DNA of 64,000 nucleotides from the NCBI RefSeq assembly GCF_963677035.1, contig NZ_OY781472.1, positions 2,815,658 to 2,879,657 on the forward strand. The letters are read 5' to 3'. Under the pieces are notes generated by a model that worked only from the letters and a program-made list of their open reading frames with translations, made no database searches and was not told the DNA's origin. The position numbers and the translations under genes are program-made. Source of the DNA: an uncultured Hyphomonas sp. (lineage in GTDB: Bacteria; Pseudomonadota; Alphaproteobacteria; Caulobacterales; Hyphomonadaceae). This document shows positions 1 through 9,305 of this stretch, piece after piece; within the stretch, counting starts at the first letter, position 1; each line of letters begins with the position of its first letter.

Positions 1-491
1 ACGACCGGGAATGGCTGTTCTCTGCAAACTACACCTATACCTCGTCAGAGGTGCAGGCCGATGAAGGCGATCAGGTCTTTGATCCGATCTCCCGTTCGCT
101 GAGGGATGCTTCCCTGTACGGCCTCGATGGATCATCGCTACAGGGGACGCCGAAGAACATTGCGAACCTCCAATTCGGCTGGGAAAGCGATGTTGAGCAG
201 ATGACGCTTCTTCTTGGCTGGGTGGATGAACGTATTCTGCAACGCGGGCTCGACCAGCCGGGCGCCGAGCTGCCGGACATCATCGAAAACCCGGGGGTCC
301 AGCTGGACCTGGTCTATCGTCGCGATTTCACCGTGGCAGGCCGGGATTTCACGCTCGGTCTGAGCGGTCGTAATCTGCTGGACGAGGCGCATGAGGAGTA
401 TCAGTTGAACGACAATGATCTCGGCCGGACGGAATTTAATACTTACAAACGGGGCCGGAGCCTTTCCGCCAGCCTGACGCTGCGCTTCTGA
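1..491 (+). CDS. TonB-dependent outer-membrane receptor, C-terminal fragment
   Basis: The open frame enters from the left edge (first full codon at 3) and runs to TGA at 489-491, giving about 162 residues of the C-terminal beta barrel. Alternating aromatic and polar strands such as WLFSANYTYTSSE, the phrase LGLSGRNLLDEAHEEY and the terminal LSASLTLRF with a final Phe are typical of the last strands of TonB-dependent receptors, where the final aromatic residue is the signal read by the Bam machinery. The family imports ferric siderophores, vitamin B12, oligosaccharides and similar ligands using TonB-ExbBD energy. The plug domain and TonB box lie outside the window, so the substrate cannot be named. 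A terminator-like hairpin follows at once. Confidence 0.85.
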   Translation, partial: DREWLFSANYTYTSSEVQADEGDQVFDPISRSLRDASLYGLDGSSLQGTPKNIANLQFGWESDVEQMTLLLGWVDERILQRGLDQPGAELPDIIENPGVQLDLVYRRDFTVAGRDFTLGLSGRNLLDEAHEEYQLNDNDLGRTEFNTYKRGRSLSASLTLRF

Positions 492-497
492 TCCCTT

Positions 498-537
498 TGC
501 CGCCGCGGTGATCCGGAGCTGCGGCGGCAGAATTTTC
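498..537 (+). terminator. Intrinsic terminator after the TonB-dependent receptor
   Basis: A perfect 9-bp inverted repeat TGCCGCCGC (498-506) / GCGGCGGCA (521-529) is followed by a short T-rich stretch (GAATTTT). It starts 7 bases after the receptor stop codon and separates that gene from the secretion operon. Confidence 0.7.
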
Positions 538-920
538 TGGTTAATTGAGGAAACTGCAATTTTCTCATAAATATCTGTAACTTGCGTCACAAAAGTACGA
601 AATATCTCATGTAAACCAACCACCTGAAGGTGGTCCTTCGGCAACAGGCCTGGTTTCAACTTCGTCCGGTGCATCGCAGACGTGAGAATGTCAGGCGATC
701 TGCCGTCATCGACCAGGTGGCAAGAAGTATGCAGTGAGAGTTTGCGTTTGGGATACACCCGGCGCATTGCATCGGTTTTCTGCCAAAGATGTCGAGTGAC
801 TCTCCTGAAGGTTGAGCGGAAGTCCCGTTATGGGAGTCAGGACGTTCATCTTGGTAGTGAAGCCTGTAGAATGCAGGTTCCTGGTCCGTGCGGTGTGGCT
901 CATTCACACTCAGGCGGATT
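538..920. other. Non-coding leader region before the type II secretion operon
   Basis: About 380 bases with no convincing gene on either strand. The left part (540-610) is AT-rich and could hold a promoter. A compact perfect palindrome, ACCACCT-GA-AGGTGGT, lies at 619-634 and could be an operator or a small hairpin. The rest has no clear -35/-10 pair and no riboswitch that I recognise. It presumably carries the regulatory sequence of gspC-N. Confidence 0.5.
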
Positions 921-1841
921 ATGGGTGAAAGGACGTGGAAGTTGAGTGAGATTGCTGGTTTTGGTGATCGGACAGGAGTGTCTGTGGCCGATTTCGGGCG
1001 TCTGCTTCTGCGCAGTGCCGGCCCGCTTATTCGCGTCGCTGAAATCTGTCTGGTGGCCGCGATCGCCGTCCTGCTGGCGCGCCTTGCCTGGATCGTCATC
1101 GAACCGGGCGGCGCCGTCATGGGCGTGCAACCGATGGGGGAGGTTTTTCGTCAGTCTCCAAGTGGCACGTCACCGGTACTGACGGGTGACATGTCCCTGC
1201 TGACGACCCTTGATCCCTTCAGCCGGGGAGGCGAGGTGGCCGATCTGGTACAGGAAGCGCCTGAAACGAAGCTCAATCTGGTTCTGAAAGGCGTCCGCGC
1301 GTCTGCAGATGGCACAGGTGTTGCGATGATCGTAATGCCGGATAACCGGCTGAACACTTTTGCACCTGGTGAAACCATTCTGGATGGGGTGGTGCTGGAC
1401 CGGGTTTATGGGGATCGCGTGACCTTGCGCAAGGATAGCCAGATTGAGGCCCTGCTGATGTCGAGTGGAGCAGACAGGCTGTCCGTGCTCTCCTCACCCG
1501 AGGACGCCGGAGCGAGAGTTTCAGGCACCCGTTCTGCCAGTAGCGATGACCTGATCAGCACGACGGCCACAGACTTCCTAGCCAATCTCATGATTGATCC
1601 TGTCCATCGTGGACAGGATTTTATCGGATATCAAATCAGCAGCCGGGGCAATCCGGCGCTGCTTGAACGTTCCGGGTTGCGGCCCGGCGACATCATCCTG
1701 TCCGTCGATGGGGTCTCAATCGGTTCGGTCGGACCGGGTGAACTCGCAATGAAACTGTCTTCATCCCGCAAAGTCCGCCTCAGAATTGATCGCGATGGCC
1801 GCCAGGTCGATCAGATATTCACGCTGCCGGAGAATCCGTAG
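921..1841 (+). CDS. gspC: Type II secretion inner-membrane protein GspC
   Basis: GspC links the inner-membrane platform to the outer-membrane secretin in the type II secretion system. With the ATG at 921 the protein has 306 residues: a short cytoplasmic N terminus, one membrane helix (about residues 39-60, rich in Val, Ala and Leu), a periplasmic linker and homology region, and a C-terminal PDZ domain (about 225-303) with the phrase SGLRPGDIILSVDGVSIG. The start is uncertain. ATG 921 has a weak upstream AGGCGG, while GTG 984 has AGGAG five bases upstream and would give a shorter N terminus that still keeps the membrane helix. It is the first gene of a twelve-gene gsp operon, ending 3 bases before gspD. 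Confidence 0.88.
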   Translation: MGERTWKLSEIAGFGDRTGVSVADFGRLLLRSAGPLIRVAEICLVAAIAVLLARLAWIVIEPGGAVMGVQPMGEVFRQSPSGTSPVLTGDMSLLTTLDPFSRGGEVADLVQEAPETKLNLVLKGVRASADGTGVAMIVMPDNRLNTFAPGETILDGVVLDRVYGDRVTLRKDSQIEALLMSSGADRLSVLSSPEDAGARVSGTRSASSDDLISTTATDFLANLMIDPVHRGQDFIGYQISSRGNPALLERSGLRPGDIILSVDGVSIGSVGPGELAMKLSSSRKVRLRIDRDGRQVDQIFTLPENP

Positions 1842-1844
1842 CTC

Positions 1845-3797
1845 ATGAAACTCAAATCCGTCCTCTCTGCCGCGCTGCTGGCCGCGACTGCGCCAAGTGC
1901 ATTTGCCCAGGCTGGTGAAAGCAGTCCGGAACCGTCGCGCCACATCATGAATTTTGATGATGTCGAACTGCCTGCGCTGATCGCGGATGTTTCGACTGTC
2001 ACCGGCTACACGTTCATCGTTCATCCGGATGCGCGCACGAAACGCGTCACGGTCTCCTCGTCGACGCCCCTGACGCGCGATCAGGTGTTCGATGTTTTTC
2101 TTGCCGCCCTGCGCGTTCACGGATTCACGGCCGTTCCGGCCGGACGGTCAACGTACCGCATCGTTCCGGAGCGCCAGGCCGTATCTGATGCCAGCACCTC
2201 GGTGGGCGATGGCAATATATTCACGACCGAGATCTTTGCGCTGAAGCACTCTTCGGCACGGGATGTGGCCGCGGTCATCAAGCCGCTGATTGCCGAGCAG
2301 GGACAGGTCGTTGCGAACAATGCCTCGAATACGCTGGTCGTCGTCGACTATGCGTCGAACCTGCCGCGTCTGCGCGCGATGCTGAAGCAAATCGACTCTG
2401 ACCCTTCGGTGACCCAAACGATCAGTCTGAAGAACATACCGGCCCGGGAAATGGCAGAGATCCTGACGAACCTGTCGGTGCCGCCGGGTGAGAATTCCTA
2501 TTCGGTGAATTTCCGGGCGGTCGCATCGGATACCGGCAATGCAATTGTCCTGAAGGGGGATGAATCGCTTGTGCGCCGGGCGGTCGAAGTCAGCCAGGAA
2601 CTGGATTCGCATGACCGGACAGAAGACACGCTCCGGGTCATTCCGTTGAACAATGCCAACGCGGTGGATCTCGTGCCAGTGCTGCAGCAGATGGCGGGAG
2701 CGATGGATGCCCGACGTGCGGCCGGCGGAGAAACGGACGCTTCGACAACAATTGCGCAGCACGAAGCGACAAATTCCCTGGTCATCAGTGCCCCGGCAGA
2801 AACTCTGACGGCCCTCGAACGGATTGTGACCGATCTTGACCGGCGCCGGTCTCAGGTTCTGGTCGAGGCGATCATCGTTGAGATGTCTGATGATACGGCG
2901 CGGGAACTCGGGTTGCAGTTCCTCGTGTCGGGTACGAATGACTCGACCGTGCCGTTCGTTTCGACAAACTATTCGCGGTCTGCCCCCAGCATGCTGGCGC
3001 TCGCGGGCGCGCTCAGCTCCAACACGCCCTTCAATACAGGCACGGCCGATACCAATCCTTTTGCCGAAGCGGCCGTGAATTCTCTGCTCGGATTGTCAGG
3101 GCTCAGCGTAGGCGTTGGAGGTCAGGACGGAGACACGTTGTTCGGGGCCATCCTGACGGCTGTGGAGAACGATACGCAGTCCCGCATCCTGTCCAAGCCT
3201 TTCAATATGACGCTCGACAATGGAACGTCGTCGCTCCTTGTCGGCCAGGAAGTGCCTGTCGCGACGGGAGAGGTGCTGGGCAATGCAAACTCAAATCCGT
3301 TCCGTACGGTTGAGCGCAAGGATGTCGGCGTAAGCCTGGACGTGACGCCCCGGATTTCAAACGACGACACCATCCATCTCGATATCACGCAGGAAGTTTC
3401 CAACATCGCGCAGGCGATCACGAGCGGGTCCAGCACGGATCTCATCTTCAATACACGTAAGATCAGTACCAGCGTCATCGCAGACAATGGCGAAATAATC
3501 GTCCTGGGCGGCCTGGTTGAGCAAACAGAAAGCGTCACGAACGAGAAAGTGCCGGTGCTGGGCGATATTCCTGTGGCCGGGCGGCTGTTCCGGTCAGAAG
3601 GAAAAGGGCTTGGCCGTACCAATCTCATGGTCTTCATCCGTCCAACAATCGTCCGTAATCGTTCCGATGCCCGCGCGGCGACGTCGCGCTCGTTCCGCTA
3701 CCTGCGTGCGCAGGAACTGTGGACGGGAGAAGGCGACAGCGGGGAGTCTCTCGACCGCTTTGTCAGTCAGGTTCTGGGGAGCCCGCCTCCGCAATGA
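1845..3797 (+). CDS. gspD: Type II secretion outer-membrane secretin GspD
   Basis: This is the secretin, the multimeric outer-membrane channel through which folded proteins leave the periplasm. The 650-residue protein has a Sec signal peptide (cleavage likely at AFA-Q, near residue 22). A periplasmic N0 domain with FDDVELPALIADVSTVTGYT follows, then repeated N-domain KH-like modules (IFALKHSSARDVAAVI, ISLKNIPAREMAEIL, VIPLNNANAVDLVPVL). The C-terminal secretin domain carries VLVEAIIVEMS, the LLVGQEVPVATG segment and VPVLGDIPVAGRLFR. The length fits the family. It lies 3 bases after gspC and overlaps the gspE start by 3 bases. No dedicated pilotin gene is recognisable, but see the lipoprotein gene at 11612. 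Confidence 0.96.
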   Translation: MKLKSVLSAALLAATAPSAFAQAGESSPEPSRHIMNFDDVELPALIADVSTVTGYTFIVHPDARTKRVTVSSSTPLTRDQVFDVFLAALRVHGFTAVPAGRSTYRIVPERQAVSDASTSVGDGNIFTTEIFALKHSSARDVAAVIKPLIAEQGQVVANNASNTLVVVDYASNLPRLRAMLKQIDSDPSVTQTISLKNIPAREMAEILTNLSVPPGENSYSVNFRAVASDTGNAIVLKGDESLVRRAVEVSQELDSHDRTEDTLRVIPLNNANAVDLVPVLQQMAGAMDARRAAGGETDASTTIAQHEATNSLVISAPAETLTALERIVTDLDRRRSQVLVEAIIVEMSDDTARELGLQFLVSGTNDSTVPFVSTNYSRSAPSMLALAGALSSNTPFNTGTADTNPFAEAAVNSLLGLSGLSVGVGGQDGDTLFGAILTAVENDTQSRILSKPFNMTLDNGTSSLLVGQEVPVATGEVLGNANSNPFRTVERKDVGVSLDVTPRISNDDTIHLDITQEVSNIAQAITSGSSTDLIFNTRKISTSVIADNGEIIVLGGLVEQTESVTNEKVPVLGDIPVAGRLFRSEGKGLGRTNLMVFIRPTIVRNRSDARAATSRSFRYLRAQELWTGEGDSGESLDRFVSQVLGSPPPQ

Positions 3798-5281
3798 CCA
3801 CTGTGCCTGTCATCCAGCAATTCACTTATGCCTTCGCGAAGGACAAGGGGGTTGTTGTCTTGCCTGGACGGGATGTGCTGACGCTCGGCATGAGGGCCGG
3901 GGCTGACCCGTTGGTTCTTCTGGAGGCGCGGCGGGCGCTTGGTTCAAGCTTCGAGCTTGAGCCGCTTGATCGCGATTCCTATGAGCGTACGCTGGCGGAC
4001 GTCTTTACGGCGGATGCACTCGCCGGCGACAGCGTCGATGCCGCTGTGGATGCCCGTGGCGACCTGGCAAGTCTGATCGATGATCTGCCCAAGGCGGCAG
4101 ACCTGCTGGATGGTCAGGATGATGCACCGGTGATCCGGTTGATCAACGGCCTGATCCATGAGGCAACGAAACAACGCGCTTCCGATATTCATATCGACCC
4201 GTTCGAAGAGACGCTGTCTATCCGCTATCGCATTGACGGGGACCTCGTAGAGGTTCTGACGCCTCCGCGGAAACTGGCGGCGCCGATCGTCTCTCGCATC
4301 AAGGTCATGTCGCGGCTCGACATTGCGGAGAAGCGCCTCCCGCAGGACGGCCGCATTTCCCTGTCGGCTGGCGGGAAATCCATTGATGTGCGGGTTGCGA
4401 CATTGCCCACCCGTTATGGCGAGCGCGTTGTTCTTCGACTGCTGGATACGAAGAATGCCCTGCTGAATCTGACCGATCTCGGCATGGATGAGGACACGTA
4501 TCAGCGCTTTGCCGAAACGCTGAGCCAGCCCAATGGTGTGATCCTGGTGACCGGCCCGGTTGGGTCCGGCAAGACCACGACCCTTTATTCCGCTCTGTCG
4601 CGGCTCAATACGGGCCGTGACAACATCATGACTTTGGAAGACCCGATCGAATACGGCCTGCCAGGCATCAGCCAGACACAGATGGACCACAAGGTCGGTC
4701 TGAACTTTGCGGCCACGCTGCGCTCAATCCTGCGGCAAGACCCCAATGTGGTGATGGTTGGCGAGATCCGCGATTCCGAAACGGCCGAAGTGGCCTTCGA
4801 ATTCGCATCGACCGGCCGGCTCGCGCTGTCTACTCTGCACACCAACTCCGCATCCGGGGCGATTACGCGTCTTCGTGACATGGGTGTCGAGGATTACATG
4901 CTGTCTTCAACACTGCGCGCCATCATGGCCCAGCGGCTGGTCCGCAAGCTATGTCCGGTTTGCAAGACATCGCGCAGTGCGACGCATACGGAATGTGAGG
5001 CGCTTGACCTTCCTGGAGATACTGAATTGACGGTCTTTGACCCGCAGGGCTGCATTTCCTGCGGGCAAACCGGGTTCACTGGCAGGCTGGGCGTTTATGA
5101 GCTTCTGGTTGCAGATCGGGATATCCGCAACATGATGGGCGAAGGCGCATCTGAAGATGCTATCGACCAGGCGGCATTCGCCCGCCATGACCGCCTTCTC
5201 GATAATGCCCGCCGTTATGTGATCTCCGGAGAGACCAGCGTCGCAGAAGTCCTGCGCGCCTGCCGCAAGGGAGGCCAGTAA
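3794..5281 (+). CDS. gspE: Type II secretion assembly ATPase GspE
   Basis: GspE is the cytoplasmic hexameric ATPase that drives pseudopilus assembly. The true start is ATG 3794, which overlaps the gspD stop as ATGA; an upstream in-frame extension would only re-read gspD. The 495-residue product has an N-terminal GspE domain, then the RecA-like core with ASDIHIDPFEETLSIRYRIDG, Walker A GPVGSGKTTT near residue 254, the Asp box TLEDPIEY, Walker B NVVMVGEIRDSETAE and the His box STLHTNSA. A zinc-binding tetracysteine module follows (CPVC near 387 and CISC near 420). Its stop overlaps the gspF ATG by one base, so translation is likely coupled. Confidence 0.97.
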   Translation: MTTVPVIQQFTYAFAKDKGVVVLPGRDVLTLGMRAGADPLVLLEARRALGSSFELEPLDRDSYERTLADVFTADALAGDSVDAAVDARGDLASLIDDLPKAADLLDGQDDAPVIRLINGLIHEATKQRASDIHIDPFEETLSIRYRIDGDLVEVLTPPRKLAAPIVSRIKVMSRLDIAEKRLPQDGRISLSAGGKSIDVRVATLPTRYGERVVLRLLDTKNALLNLTDLGMDEDTYQRFAETLSQPNGVILVTGPVGSGKTTTLYSALSRLNTGRDNIMTLEDPIEYGLPGISQTQMDHKVGLNFAATLRSILRQDPNVVMVGEIRDSETAEVAFEFASTGRLALSTLHTNSASGAITRLRDMGVEDYMLSSTLRAIMAQRLVRKLCPVCKTSRSATHTECEALDLPGDTELTVFDPQGCISCGQTGFTGRLGVYELLVADRDIRNMMGEGASEDAIDQAAFARHDRLLDNARRYVISGETSVAEVLRACRKGGQ

Positions 5282-6489
5282 TGGCCGCCTTCGAATATGT
5301 TGCACTTGATGCCGACGGCAAACGCCGTTCGGGCATTATCTCGGCAGACAGCGCGCGGTCCGCCCGCAAGGAACTTCGCCTGCGGGAGCTTATGGTCCTC
5401 AATGTGGACCCTGTTGCGGAGAAGCAGTCAAAGACCACCCTCCGCCGCAGGCGGTTGAGCGACAAGCAACGTGTGCTGCTCGTCCGGCAATTGTCTGTGC
5501 TGCTCAAGTCCGGTCTTGCCGTGGAGCAAGCGCTTGGGGCATGTGCGGGCAGCGAAAATCCGGTGAGCGTGCAAAAAGCGGTTCACACGGTCAGGGCGGA
5601 TGTTGTTGAAGGCGCCCGCTTGTCGGATGCGATGGCATTGGCGCCGGATGCCTTCCCGCCACTTGTGCGCGCTGTGACGGCGGCGGGTGAAATGTCCGGC
5701 AAGCTGGGTGACATCATGGAGCGCCTCGCGACCTATCTGGAGCGAAGCTACCAGTTAAGGCAGAAAGTCCGTGCGGCGCTGATCTATCCGGCCCTTCTGA
5801 CGGTCATGGCGATGGGTATGGTGATCGCGCTCATGGTCGTCGTCGTGCCCCGCCTTGTGGAACAGTTTGATCTGTTTGACGCGCGGTTGCCGTTGCTTAC
5901 GCGGATTGTGATCGGACTGTCCAATGGCGTGCGGGAGTACGGCATTCTGATCGTGCTTGTCCTTGCGGCCCTGATCTTTCTTGGTGTCCGCCTTCTGCGC
6001 CAACCGGCCATGCGCCGCAGCCTCGACCGGTTCGTGTTGCGACTGCCATTGATCGGGCCTCAGACCCGCATCGTTGCTGCCGCACGGTTTGCCCGCGTTT
6101 TTGCGACCTTGTCCGCCTCCGGGGCCACAGTGCTCGAAGCGCTTGAGGGGGCAAAGGGCGCGGCCAACAATATGGTGATCGCGGATGCGACCGATTTCAT
6201 TGCCGAACGGGTTCGGGAAGGGGGCTCCCTGTCCGGTGCCTTGGCCGCCACAGGAGTCTTTCCGCCGATGATGGTTCACATGGTCACCAGCGGTGAGGTT
6301 GGCCGCGACGTGTCCGGGATGATGAACCGGGCGGCAGATTTTCTCGATACAGAGTTCGAAACGGGGTCAGCAGCGCTTCTGGCGCTCGCCGAACCGCTTA
6401 TAATCGTGCTGATGGGCGGAATTGTCGGGCTGATCGTGATGTCGATCATGCTACCGATCCTCCAACTCAACACGCTCGCCATGTCATAG
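5281..6489 (+). CDS. gspF: Type II secretion inner-membrane platform protein GspF
   Basis: GspF is the polytopic platform protein that couples the GspE ATPase to pseudopilin assembly. The 402-residue length is typical. It shows the N-terminal FEYVALDADGKRRSG module and two copies of the T2SSF domain, each with the phrase ATYLERSYQLRQKV or a similar one. Three hydrophobic membrane segments are visible: AALIYPALLTVMAMGMVIAL, ILIVLVLAALIFLGV and PLIIVLMGGIVGLIVMS. The start codon overlaps the gspE stop by one base. A 12-base gap with an AGGAGA ribosome site precedes gspG. Confidence 0.96.
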   Translation: MAAFEYVALDADGKRRSGIISADSARSARKELRLRELMVLNVDPVAEKQSKTTLRRRRLSDKQRVLLVRQLSVLLKSGLAVEQALGACAGSENPVSVQKAVHTVRADVVEGARLSDAMALAPDAFPPLVRAVTAAGEMSGKLGDIMERLATYLERSYQLRQKVRAALIYPALLTVMAMGMVIALMVVVVPRLVEQFDLFDARLPLLTRIVIGLSNGVREYGILIVLVLAALIFLGVRLLRQPAMRRSLDRFVLRLPLIGPQTRIVAAARFARVFATLSASGATVLEALEGAKGAANNMVIADATDFIAERVREGGSLSGALAATGVFPPMMVHMVTSGEVGRDVSGMMNRAADFLDTEFETGSAALLALAEPLIIVLMGGIVGLIVMSIMLPILQLNTLAMS

Positions 6490-6500
6490 GAGACAAAGTC

Positions 6501-6944
6501 ATGATGCCAGTCAGGAAGATTTTCAAACCCCGCCGCAAGGACGCTGGATTTTCCCTGGTGGAGCTGATGGTCGTCATCTTCATTATGGGTCTGCTCGCGA
6601 CCCTGGTGATCATCAATGTTGCCCCTGTCGGGGAGCAATCGCGCGTCGGTAAGGTGCGTGCCGATATCGCCGCCTTCGAAAGCGCGCTCGAAATGTACAG
6701 CCTCGATATGTACGCCTATCCGAGCGCCGAGGCCGGACTGGCCGCGCTGAAAACGCCGCCAGCGGGCGCGGATATCGCGACTTACCGGCCGGGCGGCTAT
6801 GTCAAACGGCTGCGCGATGACCCATGGGGCAATCCCTATCAGTATGTTGTGCCGGGTGTCCGCTCCGGCGGGGCATACGATCTCTATTCCTCTGGCCCGG
6901 ACGGTAAGGCCGGGACGGCTGACGATATCGGTAACTGGGAATAG
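6501..6944 (+). CDS. gspG: Major pseudopilin GspG
   Basis: This is the major subunit of the type II secretion pseudopilus. The 147-residue preprotein has a positively charged leader (MMPVRKIFKPRRKDAG) cut after Gly16 by prepilin peptidase. The mature N terminus is then FSLVELMVVIFIMGLLATLV with the conserved Glu at +5. The C-terminal GPDGKAGTADDIGNW is the calcium-binding loop of GspG. AGGAGACAAAGTC lies directly before ATG 6501; a second ATG at 6504 is in frame. Confidence 0.96.
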   Translation: MMPVRKIFKPRRKDAGFSLVELMVVIFIMGLLATLVIINVAPVGEQSRVGKVRADIAAFESALEMYSLDMYAYPSAEAGLAALKTPPAGADIATYRPGGYVKRLRDDPWGNPYQYVVPGVRSGGAYDLYSSGPDGKAGTADDIGNWE

Positions 6945-6953
6945 GCGGGTTCA

Positions 6954-7403
6954 TTGAACAGCATCATGCATCGGGATGGCGGCTTCTCTCTTGTAGAGAT
7001 CATGGTCGCCCTGTTCATCATGGCGCTCGCCAGCGCCCTGGTGGTGATGGTGATGCCATCACGGCCTGATGCTTTGAATGCAGAAGCAGACCAGTTCGAA
7101 AAGGTGATGATGCGCACGCTGGACCAGGCCATCAGCCGGGGACAGGCGCAAGGCATCCGGATAGAAGCGAATGCCTACACGGTTTACACCCGGGTCAATG
7201 GCCGGTGGGTGCCGGTGAGCGATGTGAGCCGGCATATGCCTGATGGCGTTACCATCCGTGTGCTGGGAAAATCAGATCCGAAAGCGGAAGAGGCGCTCCC
7301 GCAAATCGTTCTGGATGCTTCAGGCATTGTCTCTGGCCCGGATGTGCGTTTTTCAAAAGGGGTGCGCACACGCGATTTCGACTTGCCGGGGCAGGCGGGA
7401 TGA
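6954..7403 (+). CDS. gspH: Minor pseudopilin GspH
   Basis: A minor pseudopilin of the type II system, with class III leader ending DGG before FSLVEIMVALFIMALASALV and the conserved Glu at +5. The remaining 110 residues form a globular domain (VYTRVNGRWVPVSDVSRHMPDGV) consistent with GspH/FimT. Two starts are possible: TTG 6954, which has AGGCGGG 4-5 bases upstream, and ATG 6966. Either gives an acceptable short leader; the TTG is chosen for its ribosome site. The end overlaps the gspI start as ATGA. Confidence 0.9.
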   Translation: MNSIMHRDGGFSLVEIMVALFIMALASALVVMVMPSRPDALNAEADQFEKVMMRTLDQAISRGQAQGIRIEANAYTVYTRVNGRWVPVSDVSRHMPDGVTIRVLGKSDPKAEEALPQIVLDASGIVSGPDVRFSKGVRTRDFDLPGQAG

Positions 7404-7765
7404 CGGAACGCGGCTTCACCCTGGCGGAAGTGCTTGTGGCATTGTTGGTGTTCTCCATCGCAGCCATCGGACTTGCGCATCTGGTTACCGAAACGACGGC
7501 CAATGCGGGGCATACACGCCGCTTGTCGCTTGCGCGGATTGAAGCCGATAACCGCTTGGTCGAGGCCGTTACTGACACGGCTACGCTTCGTGCTGGCTCG
7601 ACTTCAGGAGAGAGCGTCCAGCGCGGCCAGTCATTCGATTGGGTGCGCGAGATTGAAATCAGGGGGGATGAAAGCGGCCTTGCGGGGATTCGCGTCACAG
7701 TCTCCGATGCCGCAACCGGCCAGCAACTGGCCCTGCGCGAAACGCTGGTTCAGGTGGCGCCATGA
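7400..7765 (+). CDS. gspI: Minor pseudopilin GspI
   Basis: A minor pseudopilin of the tip complex. The 121-residue protein begins MTERG before FTLAEVLVALLVFSIAAIGL, a very short five-residue leader that still keeps the Gly before the cleavage site and Glu at +5. GspI nucleates the GspI-J-K tip that primes pseudopilus assembly. It overlaps gspH and gspJ by 4 bases each. Confidence 0.93.
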   Translation: MTERGFTLAEVLVALLVFSIAAIGLAHLVTETTANAGHTRRLSLARIEADNRLVEAVTDTATLRAGSTSGESVQRGQSFDWVREIEIRGDESGLAGIRVTVSDAATGQQLALRETLVQVAP

Positions 7766-8328
7766 CGCGCGACGCAGGTTTCACGCTCATAGAAATGCTG
7801 GTCGCTCTGGCGCTGACCTCGATGATCGCGGTTGCAGGATCGACCTTGCTCATCGGAACGGTGAGGGCCTCGGACCGGCTTGAGAAAACGACGGAGAGCG
7901 TTCGCGATATTGACCTCGCTCACACGCTCATGCGGGACGATTTTGCAAATATCCGGATGCTGGTCGGGGAGGCTGGACGGCCGGATTATACTTCGGCGCC
8001 GTTTGTCGCGTTTGTGCGCGACGGCTGGAGCCACCCGGTTCCGGAAGACAGTCGCGCTTCGCTTCTGGCGGTGGAATACAAATTCCGGAATGGCACATTG
8101 ACCCGGCGCGCCTGGCTCCGCCCGGATCCGGCAACGGACACGCCTCATGTCGACCGTGTGCTCGCCTCCGGCTTGTCGCGCATGACGGCCCGCTATTTCG
8201 ATGGCCGCGAGTGGTTGCCTGGATGGGAGGCTGGCGCCAAGGAGTTGCCGGCGGCTGTCGAACTGACGCTGGAATACTCAGACAGGGATGCCATCACCGA
8301 ACTCTTCGTCGTGGGAGGAGGTGGGTGA
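7762..8328 (+). CDS. gspJ: Minor pseudopilin GspJ
   Basis: A minor pseudopilin of the tip complex, 188 residues, with leader MTRDAG and mature N terminus FTLIEMLVALALTSMIAVAG. The rest fits the GspJ domain, with YFDGREWLPGWE and a C-terminal PAAVELTLEYSD strand. The ATG overlaps the gspI stop as ATGA, and the stop shares one base with the gspK ATG. Confidence 0.93.
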   Translation: MTRDAGFTLIEMLVALALTSMIAVAGSTLLIGTVRASDRLEKTTESVRDIDLAHTLMRDDFANIRMLVGEAGRPDYTSAPFVAFVRDGWSHPVPEDSRASLLAVEYKFRNGTLTRRAWLRPDPATDTPHVDRVLASGLSRMTARYFDGREWLPGWEAGAKELPAAVELTLEYSDRDAITELFVVGGGG

Positions 8329-9305
8329 TGCGAACCGCTGACAAGGAACAGGGGGCGAGCCTCCTGTCGGTCCTGGTGATTGTGATGTTGATGTCGGTGG
8401 CGGCTGTGGCTGCGACCGATGCACTTGCCCGCTCGGTGCTTGTCCTCAAATCATCTTCGGCGCGTGCAGAAACCTTCTGGACGGCGCGCGGCGCAGCACA
8501 GGCGGCGGGAACCTATCTCACCAAGGCAATGACTCTGAATGAAGGCGCCCTCAACAGCGAGTCCGAGCTGTTTGCTCAGCCAACCACCTTGCCGGCAGGC
8601 AATGGCGTGGTTGTGGTGCAGGCCCATGAAGCATCCAACTGTTTCAATCTGAACGCCCTGATCAATACTGCCGGTGACGGCGAAGTGAACGATGCATCTC
8701 TCCAGTCATTCGATGACCTGCTCGTCGCGGCTGGGTTTGACGATGCGGAAGCGGAGTCCCTGGCCCAGAAGCTGGCCGACTGGGTCGATGCAGATGGCTC
8801 AACCCGCACTTATGGCGCAGAAGACGGATACTATGCGTCTCAGGCAGAGCCATATCGTGCTGCGAATACCAAATTGCGCAGCTTAAGCGAATTGAAAGCG
8901 ATTGCCGGATATGATGCAGAGGCCGTGGCACAAATCGAAAGCCTGGTGTGCCTTCATCCGGCGGAAGAACAATCTGTGCTCAACATAAATACATTGACCG
9001 TGGAGCAGGCGCCCCTTCTCGTCGCGCTGTATTCCAATGAGCTGTCCATCGATGATGCGCGCGCCATAATTGACGCCCGCCCGACAGGCGGCTGGCTGGA
9101 CAAGGATGCGTTCGCGCAACAGGACGTAATTATGAAGATTGCGCCAGATGTCCGGGACGAAATGGCGATTTCGCTGGTGTCGAATTACCTGTCCGCCGAT
9201 ATCAGCGTCGGCACGGGTGGTCTTGTGACTGATTACAGGGCGCTTTACCGGCGCGCCGAAACCGGGGCCGTCTCTCTGGTCTCTTTGGTTCGGAGGGAAT
9301 TCTAA
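8328..9305 (+). CDS. gspK: Minor pseudopilin GspK
   Basis: GspK is the large minor pseudopilin at the pseudopilus tip. The start at ATG 8328 is supported by GGGAGGAGGTG just upstream and by the leader MRTADKEQG. The mature protein begins ASLLSVLVIVMLMSVAAVAA. Position +5 is Ser rather than Glu, a known hallmark of GspK. The 325-residue length and the large alpha-helical insert with LADWVDADGSTRTYGAEDGYY (helix-hairpin and metal-binding region) also fit. It ends one base into gspL. Confidence 0.94.
   Translation: MRTADKEQGASLLSVLVIVMLMSVAAVAATDALARSVLVLKSSSARAETFWTARGAAQAAGTYLTKAMTLNEGALNSESELFAQPTTLPAGNGVVVVQAHEASNCFNLNALINTAGDGEVNDASLQSFDDLLVAAGFDDAEAESLAQKLADWVDADGSTRTYGAEDGYYASQAEPYRAANTKLRSLSELKAIAGYDAEAVAQIESLVCLHPAEEQSVLNINTLTVEQAPLLVALYSNELSIDDARAIIDARPTGGWLDKDAFAQQDVIMKIAPDVRDEMAISLVSNYLSADISVGTGGLVTDYRALYRRAETGAVSLVSLVRREF

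Noticed and set aside
1599..1617. Palindrome CCTGTCCA-TCG-TGGACAGG inside gspC, similar to the LacI-site motif
   Set aside because: It lies in coding sequence between the periplasmic linker and the PDZ domain, has a 3-base centre instead of one, and is 58 kb from the repressor. Probably chance.
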